From Gp6-AA40 sp035649395 (GTDB lineage: Bacteria > Acidobacteriota > Vicinamibacteria > Vicinamibacterales > UBA2999), in the NCBI GenBank assembly GCA_035649395.1, contig DASRJR010000237.1, positions 1 to 5,657 of the forward strand: 5,657 nucleotides of DNA, in the 5' to 3' direction. This document shows positions 1-5,657 of the stretch, piece after piece. Numbering within the stretch: the stretch's first letter is position 1; every line of letters starts with the position of its first letter. A model generated the notes under the pieces. The model made no database searches, was not told the origin of the DNA, and was given only the letters and a program-made list of their open reading frames with translations. The position numbers and the translations under genes were made by a program.

Positions 1-2042
1 TTATCCGTTTTGAGCAGCGTCGCATCCTGACGGTTGGTGATGAAAGAAATCTCTGCGAGCACGGCTGGCATCGTCGCGCCGACGAGCACCATGAACGGCG
101 CCTGCTTGACGCCGAGATTCCGCAACTCCTTGTTCGACTTCCGCATCTCCGTGTACATCGAGTTCTGCACCATCGACGCGAAGTCGCGCGACTCAGCACG
201 CTTGTTGTTCATCGCGATGGCGCGCACGATCTCGGGCAGGCTTCGCATCGTTCGCGCCTCGCCCGCATTTTCACGCGCCGCCACCGCTTCAGCCTCAGTA
301 TTGGGAGCGAAGTTGAGGAAGTAAGTCTCGATCCCGCGCGCGCTCGCGCTGGCGCTGGCGTTCGAGTGAATCGACAGGAAGAGATCGGCGCCGGCCTTGT
401 TCGCGATGGCCGTGCGCTCCTCGAGCGAAACGTAGCTGTCGGTGCGGCGCGTCAGGACGACCTCGAAACCGCCCTCCTTGAGCATCAGCTTCTCGAGGCG
501 CAGCGCGACGTCGAGCACGAGATCGGCTTCGGTCAGCCCTCGCGCCTGTGCACCCGGATCGTGCCCGCCGTGTCCGGCGTCGATGACGACCTTCGCAATG
601 CCGAGGCCGAGCTGGCGGGAGAGCGAGAAGTTTCCATTCCGATTGGCCGATGGCGGCAGAGGAGCCGGGCGAGCCGGCGCGGCGTCATTCCCAGGAACGA
701 CCGCCGTCTCGAGTGGGTCGACCGGCTCGGCTTGCGGCGCTGCAGCAGGTTCGCTGACCGCGCTCGTGCTCACGTCTTTGACGGGGACCGTCCGGCGAAC
801 GGTCGTTTGCGCGACGACGACGTCACTTTGCTGGGTGGGCTTCGTCACAGCGTGAACCGGGGCGGTGTCGTTCGCTGCCGGCGATGTGACTTTGCGATCG
901 ACGGTTGATGCGACCTCGACGTCGCCGGTAAGACCTCTCCGCTCGACCGTCCGGGCGTTGCCGCTTGCTGGAGGTGATGTCGGATCAGCGGCGCGCGGCG
1001 GCGCAACGGGCGCGCGCGCTGCGCTCGCGCTGCGATCGTTACCGCGTGCCGCCACCGCGTCGGACGCGGCGGGCCGCTCGAAATCGACGACGATTCGATA
1101 CGGCTCGTAGAGCGTGTAGATGCTGTAGCGGCCGGCGCCACGAAGATCGAGCACGACACGCGTTCGGGCATCGGCCTGCCGCCCGACGCGAATCTGCTTC
1201 ACCATGTCGTCGGGGAATGGGATCGCCGCGCCGCTGAGCGGTTCGACGGGACGCGTGTTCTGCAGGTCGATGAAGACGCGCGGCGGCCCCTCGATCCGCT
1301 GGCTGTAGAACGGCACCTCGCGCGCGAGCTCGAGCGTGATCCGGAGCGCCTCAGGGAGGACGTCGCGTCGAATGGCGTGGAGCGCAGTCACGCCGCTCGT
1401 TCGCGGTCGCGGCTCGGTCACGGTCTGGCTCGCGGGCGGGGTGGTCGGGACACGCGGACTCGCGGGTGGAGTCGTTGGCATAGGCGGACTCGCGCGCGGA
1501 GGTGCGACCCGGGCGCTCGCGGGCGGGGTGATCGGGACTGGCGGACTCGCGGGCGGAGTATTCGGTACGGGCCGACTCGCAGACGGAGGCGCAGTCGCGA
1601 CCCGCGGTGCCGCCAGTGGCGAGGCTCCTGCCTTTGCGTCGTTGAGCCGCTTGGTGTGCTCCGGCACCTGACGGCCAAGCGAGCTCGCCGGGAATCGCGA
1701 TGTCAACGCCGTGAAGAGCCGCAACGCCGCCGTTCGATCGATCGCCTCACCGAATTGCCAGAACGCATCAGCCGAGAGACGGGCCCCCTGCCAGAGCGCG
1801 TTGTCGCCGAAGCCGCTCGACGGAAACAGCTTCGACATGTCGTCGTAAGCGCCGACGAGCGCGCGAATCCGCGTCAGCAGGGAGGGCGACGCCTCGGGTG
1901 CGTTCATCTCCTTCCGCAGCGCCCGTTCCCGCTCGAGCGCGTCCTGGTACAGCCGCTGCGCCTGCGACGACTGGGCCAGCGCCTCCGGCATCGTCGAGGC
2001 CACCAGCAGCGCGACCGCGACCGCTTTAGCGAAGCTGCGCAT
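1..2042 (-). CDS. Secreted AMIN-domain N-acetylmuramoyl-L-alanine amidase (AmiC-like), 3'-truncated by window edge
   Basis: Predicted to cleave the amide bond between N-acetylmuramic acid and L-alanine in periplasmic peptidoglycan, probably at the division septum. The frame is open from ATG 2040-2042 to position 1 (680 residues seen, no stop). Order of parts: signal peptide 1-23 (MRSFAKAVAVALLVASTMPEALA, in which basic residues precede a hydrophobic core and an ALA|Q cleavage site); helical TPR-like region about 25-135, ending in LFTALTSRFPASSLGRQV; proline-rich decapeptide repeats 155-203; AMIN domain about 218-325; disordered Ala/Pro/Thr/Val-rich linker about 326-475; Amidase_3 domain from about 476. 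Zinc and catalytic residues of Amidase_3 are all present: His491 in DAGHGGHDPGA, Glu505 in GLTEADLVLD, His559 in SIHSN and Glu664 in VLAEISFITN. In E. coli AmiC the AMIN domain binds peptidoglycan and targets the septum. Only the last few helices of the catalytic domain, and any extra C-terminal domain, lie outside the window. The start is supported by a GAGGAAG site inside ftsK and by the signal peptide that follows. Confidence 0.94.
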   Translation of the reverse strand, partial: MRSFAKAVAVALLVASTMPEALAQSSQAQRLYQDALERERALRKEMNAPEASPSLLTRIRALVGAYDDMSKLFPSSGFGDNALWQGARLSADAFWQFGEAIDRTAALRLFTALTSRFPASSLGRQVPEHTKRLNDAKAGASPLAAPRVATAPPSASRPVPNTPPASPPVPITPPASARVAPPRASPPMPTTPPASPRVPTTPPASQTVTEPRPRTSGVTALHAIRRDVLPEALRITLELAREVPFYSQRIEGPPRVFIDLQNTRPVEPLSGAAIPFPDDMVKQIRVGRQADARTRVVLDLRGAGRYSIYTLYEPYRIVVDFERPAASDAVAARGNDRSASAARAPVAPPRAADPTSPPASGNARTVERRGLTGDVEVASTVDRKVTSPAANDTAPVHAVTKPTQQSDVVVAQTTVRRTVPVKDVSTSAVSEPAAAPQAEPVDPLETAVVPGNDAAPARPAPLPPSANRNGNFSLSRQLGLGIAKVVIDAGHGGHDPGAQARGLTEADLVLDVALRLEKLMLKEGGFEVVLTRRTDSYVSLEERTAIANKAGADLFLSIHSNASASASARGIETYFLNFAPNTEAEAVAARENAGEARTMRSLPEIVRAIAMNNKRAESRDFASMVQNSMYTEMRKSNKELRNLGVKQAPFMVLVGATMPAVLAEISFITNRQDATLLKTD
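1434..1580. repeat. Five-copy 30-base minisatellite inside the amidase gene
   Basis: On the plus strand, units end in a shared (g)actcgc or gctcgc and begin with a variant of gggcgg(g/a)gt. Their positions are 1434-1463, 1464-1493, 1494-1520 (27 bases, one codon shorter), 1521-1550 and 1551-1580. A decayed sixth copy seems to follow to about 1600. All lengths are multiples of three, so the amidase frame is kept. The repeats encode decapeptides of the form (N/I/T)TPPAS(P/A)xVx, for example NTPPASPPVP, ITPPASARVA, TTPPASPRVP and TTPPASQTVT. They form an extended proline-rich spacer between the N-terminal helical region and the AMIN domain. Confidence 0.9.
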
Positions 2043-4332
2043 CGACTTCCTCGAAGTAGGAACGATCGACGAGAACCTCCCGCGGCTTGCCGCCGGCGCC
2101 CGGTGACACGAGCCCTTCGGCCTCCATCATGTCGACGAGCCGAGCGGCGCGGCTGAAGCCGATTCGGAGCTTTCGCTGCAGATACGAGATCGACACCTGG
2201 CCGCTGCTGACGACGATGCGTGCGGCTTCGTCGTAGAGATCGTCCTTCTCGAACTCGAGCGCGCCGGTGCCCGCCTTCTCGTCGTCCTGGGTGATCGTGT
2301 CGTCGAAGACCGGCTTGCCCTGCTTGCGCAGGAAGCTGGCGAGCCGGGCGCTCTCCTGCTCGGAGATATACGGCCCGTGCAGCCGAATCGCGCGCGACGA
2401 GGCGGGCGGCAGGAACAGCATGTCGCCCTTGCCAAGCAGTTGTTCGGCGCCGTTACTGTCGAGAATCGTCCGCGAATCGGTCTTCGACGAGACGCGGAAC
2501 GAAATACGTGACGGCAGGTTGGCCTTGATCAGGCCGGTGATCACGTCCACCGACGGCCGCTGCGTCGCGAGAATCAGATGGATCCCGACCGCGCGAGCCA
2601 TCTGCGCCAGGCGAGCGATCGACTCCTCGACCTCGTTGCTCGCGACCATCATCAGATCGGCGAGCTCGTCGATCACCACGACGATGAACGGCAGCGCCTT
2701 CGGTGCGTCCTCGTCGTGCGAGCCGCGTTCAGCCAGCACGTTGCGCACGTTGCGGTTGTACTGATCGATGTTCCGGACGCCTTCAGCGGCCAGCGTCTTG
2801 TATCGCTCCTCCATCTCGCGCACGGCCCAGCGCAACGCGTTCGCCGCTTTCTTCGCGTCGACGACCACCGGCGACAACAGATGCGGGATCTCCTCGTACA
2901 TCCCGAGCTCGAGCCGCTTTGGGTCGATCATGATCAGCCGCACGTCGTCCGGGGTCGCACGATAGAGCAGGCTGGTGAGCATGGCGTTCAAGCCGACTGA
3001 TTTGCCGGTGCCGGTCGAGCCCGCGATGAGCAGGTGAGGCATCGTCGCCAGGTCCGTGACGTACGGCTCGCCGTGGATGGTCTTGCCGAGCGCCAGCGTC
3101 AGCTTCGACTGCGACCTGAGATAGGCGTCCGATTCGAGCAGCTCACGCAGCGAGATCGCCTCCCGATTCGGGTTCGGGATCTGGATGCCGACCGTCGACT
3201 TGCCCGGAATCCGATCGATCAGCACTGACTCGGCCTGCATCGCGAGGCACAGGTCGTCAGCCAGGCCCGTCACCTTGCTGTACTTCACGCCCGCTTCGGG
3301 CTTGAACTCGAAGGTGGTGACGACGGGACCGGGATGGATCTGCGCCACCTGGCCCTCGACGGCGAACTCGCGGCACTTCTCTTCGAGCAGGCGCGCCGAG
3401 TCCATCAGCTCGCGCTCGTCGATCTTCCGTTCGGCCTTCGGGGCGTCGAGCAGCGACACCGGTGGCAGCGTGAAGTCGCCGCGCTTTCGCTGTGCCGGCG
3501 CCTTCGGCTCGTCGGCCAGCGGAAGGGGAGCGACGACCTCCGGCTTCTTGGGAGGCACCACGCGCGGCGGCGCCTGACGCGCCCCTGGATGATCGTCACC
3601 GTCGACGACCGTCGGCCGATTCGGTCGCGGCCGTTCCGACGGTTCGGGCGGCATCGGGGAAGCGGCGGGCCTGGCGACGACCGGCGGGGTCTTCGTGTGC
3701 TTCGCGATCGCCTGACGCCGAGCCTGTTCCTTTCGCCGGCGATCGAGCCACGCCCGCATCCAACCGAGGCCACGTGCGGACAGGTCGTGCGAGCTGGCCG
3801 ACGCGGTGGCGAACATCCGGCCGAACGACACCTGAGTGGACAGGATGACGGACAGCATGATGAACGTGAGCAGGACGATCAGCGAACCGGTCCGATTGAG
3901 GTACTCGGACATGGCCTGCCCCAGCCACGTGCCGATCGTTCCGCCCGCATAGAACGTCTTGCCGCCAACTTCGGTTTCACCGAACACCAGGCTGAGAAAC
4001 GCGCTTGAGCACGACAGGAGCAGCGCGATGCCAGTCAGCTTGGTGTAAACGGCGTCGGGTGTCTGGCACCAGAAGTAATGCCAGCCCGCCACAGCGATGA
4101 CGGCGGGAATGAGATATGCGGCGTAGCCGAACAGCTGCAGCGACAGCTCGGAGATGAACGCACCCACCCGCCCGGCAAAGTTGGCCGGAGCGTGGACGCC
4201 GTCGGTGGTGAAGAACCACACCGGATCGCCCGGCTCATGCGTGACGAGCGAGATCAGCCAGATCAAGGCGAGCGCGAAGAGCGCGACGCCGGCGAACTCG
4301 CTGATGCGACGCGAGAGGGTGGACTCGGGCAA
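2026..4332 (-). CDS. ftsK: DNA translocase FtsK/SpoIIIE, full length, with 4-TM N-terminus and gamma domain
   Basis: This is a septum-anchored hexameric ATPase that pumps double-stranded DNA during chromosome segregation and dimer resolution. The 768-residue length is normal for compact FtsK/SpoIIIE proteins. Four membrane segments are visible at about 12-30, 68-88, 97-118 and 149-168. A charged, proline-rich linker spans about 195-290. The alpha domain follows from about 305, then the motor: Walker A GSTGTGKS (438-445), Walker B IVVVIDELADL (550-560, Asp555-Glu556), ATQRPS (589-594) and the conserved LPSRISFRVSSKTDSRTILD (606-625). The C-terminal winged-helix gamma domain (about 697-757) contains RKLRIGFSRAARLVDMMEAEG, the part that in the family reads polar DNA sequences (KOPS/SRS) and, in E. 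coli, contacts XerD. The start is TTG at 4330-4332: the in-frame TGA of the RNase J gene lies one codon upstream, and no ATG or GTG occurs before the first membrane segment. The 3' end overlaps the amidase gene by 17 bases. No key motif is missing. Confidence 0.97.
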   Translation of the reverse strand: MPESTLSRRISEFAGVALFALALIWLISLVTHEPGDPVWFFTTDGVHAPANFAGRVGAFISELSLQLFGYAAYLIPAVIAVAGWHYFWCQTPDAVYTKLTGIALLLSCSSAFLSLVFGETEVGGKTFYAGGTIGTWLGQAMSEYLNRTGSLIVLLTFIMLSVILSTQVSFGRMFATASASSHDLSARGLGWMRAWLDRRRKEQARRQAIAKHTKTPPVVARPAASPMPPEPSERPRPNRPTVVDGDDHPGARQAPPRVVPPKKPEVVAPLPLADEPKAPAQRKRGDFTLPPVSLLDAPKAERKIDERELMDSARLLEEKCREFAVEGQVAQIHPGPVVTTFEFKPEAGVKYSKVTGLADDLCLAMQAESVLIDRIPGKSTVGIQIPNPNREAISLRELLESDAYLRSQSKLTLALGKTIHGEPYVTDLATMPHLLIAGSTGTGKSVGLNAMLTSLLYRATPDDVRLIMIDPKRLELGMYEEIPHLLSPVVVDAKKAANALRWAVREMEERYKTLAAEGVRNIDQYNRNVRNVLAERGSHDEDAPKALPFIVVVIDELADLMMVASNEVEESIARLAQMARAVGIHLILATQRPSVDVITGLIKANLPSRISFRVSSKTDSRTILDSNGAEQLLGKGDMLFLPPASSRAIRLHGPYISEQESARLASFLRKQGKPVFDDTITQDDEKAGTGALEFEKDDLYDEAARIVVSSGQVSISYLQRKLRIGFSRAARLVDMMEAEGLVSPGAGGKPREVLVDRSYFEEVDAQLR
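2046..2052 (-). promoter_or_regulatory. Ribosome binding site of the amidase gene inside the end of ftsK
   Basis: Read on the minus strand, GAGGAAG lies just before the ATG at 2040-2042, with 6 bases between GAGG and the start. It is formed by the ftsK codons for Phe-Glu-Glu-Val. Spacing and sequence fit a good Shine-Dalgarno site and decide the amidase start, which lies 14 bases upstream of the ftsK stop codon. Confidence 0.7.
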
Positions 4333-4335
4333 GAC

Positions 4336-5657
4336 TCAGATCTCCATCAGGACCGGCAGCACCAGCGGCCGCCGACCCGTGCGCTTCTTGAAAAATCGCC
4401 GCAGCTCCATGCGGAGCTTTTCGGTCATCAATCCTTGATCGGTCCGCTCCTCGACGCCCGATTCATCGATGCACCCTGCAATGACGCGCTCGGCGTCACT
4501 GAAGAGCGACTCGGCCTGCCCCGAATCGACCACGAAGCCTCGCGCCACGATTTCCGGGTCGCTGGCCAGGGCGCCCGTGTGACGGCTGATCGCCACCACC
4601 GCCACGACCAGGCCGTCGGCGGCGATGTGACGCCGGTCGCGCAGCACTTCGTCGCCGACCTCGCCGACCCGCGTCACGTCGATCAGCACGCGTCCCGTCG
4701 GCGCTTTGTCGGCGATTCGTGCGCCTTGCGTATCGAACTGGATGACATCGCCGTCCTGCGCCAGCAGCACCTGCACCTTGCAATTGGTGCCGTTCATGAC
4801 CCGAGTCGCGGTGCGTGCATGTTGCGAGAGCTGACGGTACTCACCGTGGATCGGCACGAAGAACCGTGGACGCACGAGCGAGAGTACCAGCTTCAGTTCT
4901 TCCGCCGAGCCATGTCCCGACACATGAACGTGTTTCATGTCCGGCGTAATCACGTCCGCTCCGCGGCGGGCCACGTGACTCATCGTCCGGGCGATCGCCT
5001 TTTCGTTGCCAGGTATTACACGCGCCGAGAGGACGACGGTGTCGTCCTCGTGCAGTTTGACGGCCCGGTGATCGTCGATGGCGATCCGCGAGAGCGCCGC
5101 CTGCGGTTCGCCCTGCGAGCCGGTGACGACGCACAAGACATCCTGCGAGGCGTAACTGCCGACATCCGAGTCGCGAATCTGCACGCCCGCGGGAATCTTC
5201 AGAAACCCGAGCCGCTGCGCGATCTCTGAGTTCTGCAGCACGCTCCGGCCGACAAAGGCGATCTTCCGTTCGAATTGCGCTGCGAGGTCCACCAGGATCT
5301 GCATTCGGTAGATGCTCGAGGAGAACGCCGCGACCACGAGCTTTCCCTGTGTGCTGGTGAAGAGCTCCTCGAACGCCTCGACGACCTCGATCTCCGAACC
5401 CGTGAAGCCTCGCCGATCGATGTTCGTGCTGTCGGCGAACAGCGCGAGGACGCCCTGTGAGCCGAGCTCGGCGAAGCGGTGCAGGTCGAAGTGCTGGCCG
5501 TCGATCGGGGTCTGATCGATCTTGAAGTCGCCCGTGTGAACGATGGTCCCCGCTGGTGTCGAGATGGCCAGCGCGACGCAGTCCGGCATGCTGTGCGTGA
5601 CGCGGATGAATTCGACCGTGAAGGGACCAATGGTGACGCGCTCGCGCGGCCTCACCG
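4336..5657 (-). CDS. rnj: Ribonuclease J, 5'-truncated by window edge (beta-CASP metallo-hydrolase)
   Basis: RNase J is a cytoplasmic zinc-dependent 5'-exonuclease/endonuclease in mRNA decay and RNA maturation. The visible 439 residues match its last four fifths (family usually about 550 residues). Numbering from the first complete codon, metal-site motifs are THSMPD (20-25, His21), HTGDFK (40-45, Asp43) and PIHGEYRQL (268-276, His270). The beta-CASP domain is inserted at about 70-220, with LFADSTN (72-78), SSSIYR (112-117), GSQGEP (179-184) and SARVIPGNE (210-218), followed by HVHVSGHG (242-249). The C-terminal RNase J domain runs from about 320 to the end. The HxHxDH metal motif expected near the N-terminus is missing only because the gene begins beyond position 5657. 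The frame is open to the edge, so the GTG at 5653-5655 is an internal valine codon, not the start. The TGA stop lies 3 bases before ftsK. Family assignment is secure; which RNA targets it acts on cannot be told. Confidence 0.96.
   Translation of the reverse strand, partial: VRPRERVTIGPFTVEFIRVTHSMPDCVALAISTPAGTIVHTGDFKIDQTPIDGQHFDLHRFAELGSQGVLALFADSTNIDRRGFTGSEIEVVEAFEELFTSTQGKLVVAAFSSSIYRMQILVDLAAQFERKIAFVGRSVLQNSEIAQRLGFLKIPAGVQIRDSDVGSYASQDVLCVVTGSQGEPQAALSRIAIDDHRAVKLHEDDTVVLSARVIPGNEKAIARTMSHVARRGADVITPDMKHVHVSGHGSAEELKLVLSLVRPRFFVPIHGEYRQLSQHARTATRVMNGTNCKVQVLLAQDGDVIQFDTQGARIADKAPTGRVLIDVTRVGEVGDEVLRDRRHIAADGLVVAVVAISRHTGALASDPEIVARGFVVDSGQAESLFSDAERVIAGCIDESGVEERTDQGLMTEKLRMELRRFFKKRTGRRPLVLPVLMEI
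4342..4345 (-). promoter_or_regulatory. Ribosome binding site of ftsK inside the end of rnj
   Basis: Read on the minus strand, GGAG lies 9 bases before the TTG at 4330-4332, within the last codons of RNase J (Met-Glu-Ile). It supports the TTG as start codon. Because the RNase J stop falls between the site and the start, ribosomes finishing rnj could re-initiate directly on ftsK. Confidence 0.6.

Noticed and set aside
345..360. Short gctggc-type repetition encoding ASASASA after SIHSN in the amidase
   Set aside because: Only a few imperfect copies, in a loop that is commonly Ala/Ser-rich in Amidase_3 proteins; too short to call a repeat.
34..908. Plus-strand open frames opposite the amidase catalytic domain and linker
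   Set aside because: The minus strand here encodes an Amidase_3 domain with all key residues; the plus-strand translations show no family signature.
1377..2156. 259-residue plus-strand open frame opposite the amidase N-terminal half
   Set aside because: Very Arg-rich low-complexity translation, antisense to the signal peptide, helical region and repeats of the amidase, which explain the sequence.
4922..4940. Perfect 7-base inverted repeat acatgaa / ttcatgt with a 5-base loop
   Set aside because: It lies within codons for the conserved MKHVHVSGHG segment of RNase J, has only two G-C pairs in the stem and no T-run, so it is best explained by the coding sequence rather than as a terminator or operator.
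4078..5229. 383-residue plus-strand open frame opposite RNase J and the start of ftsK
   Set aside because: It is rich in Arg, Asp and His without any recognisable motif, and lies antisense to a strongly conserved RNase J. Long antisense frames are common in high-GC coding DNA.
5653..5655. GTG as possible start of the RNase J gene
   Set aside because: The protein would lack the HxHxDH metal-binding motif and the first beta-lactamase strands; the frame remains open to the window edge, so it is an internal Val codon.

Overview
The window is a fully coding, high-GC stretch (G+C well above half throughout). It carries three large genes, all on the minus strand and in tight order. In transcription order they are: a ribonuclease J truncated at its 5' end by the window edge (4336-5657), a complete FtsK/SpoIIIE-type DNA translocase (2026-4332), and a secreted AMIN-domain N-acetylmuramoyl-L-alanine amidase truncated at its 3' end (1-2042). 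There is no intergenic gap longer than 3 bases, so no promoter, terminator, RNA gene, mobile element or CRISPR is visible. Any promoter lies beyond position 5657 and any terminator before position 1.

Layout from right to left: RNase J ends with TGA at 4336-4338. Three bases later, ftsK starts with a TTG codon (4330-4332) in the same reading frame, with its ribosome binding site inside the end of the RNase J gene. The ftsK stop (2026-2028) lies 17 bases inside the amidase gene, whose ATG is at 2040-2042 and whose GAGGAAG ribosome binding site lies inside ftsK. This is the arrangement of a translationally coupled operon.

The amidase is a mosaic. It has a signal peptide, a helical TPR-like region, a proline-rich decapeptide repeat encoded by a 30-base minisatellite (1434-1580), an AMIN domain, a long disordered linker of about 150 residues, and a zinc amidase domain (Amidase_3) with all four expected key residues.

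Together the genes link chromosome translocation at the septum (FtsK) with periplasmic septal peptidoglycan cleavage (amidase) and an RNA processing or decay enzyme (RNase J). The AMIN amidase and signal peptide suggest a didermal bacterium. RNase J together with high GC, and the 'SLxRQLGLG' segment just before the amidase domain, recall Acidobacteriota (for example Vicinamibacteria) or Gemmatimonadota. This lineage guess comes from memory of family sequences, not from a search. I found no convincing undescribed system; the points most worth a second look are the gene linkage and coupling, and the repeat-bearing amidase architecture.
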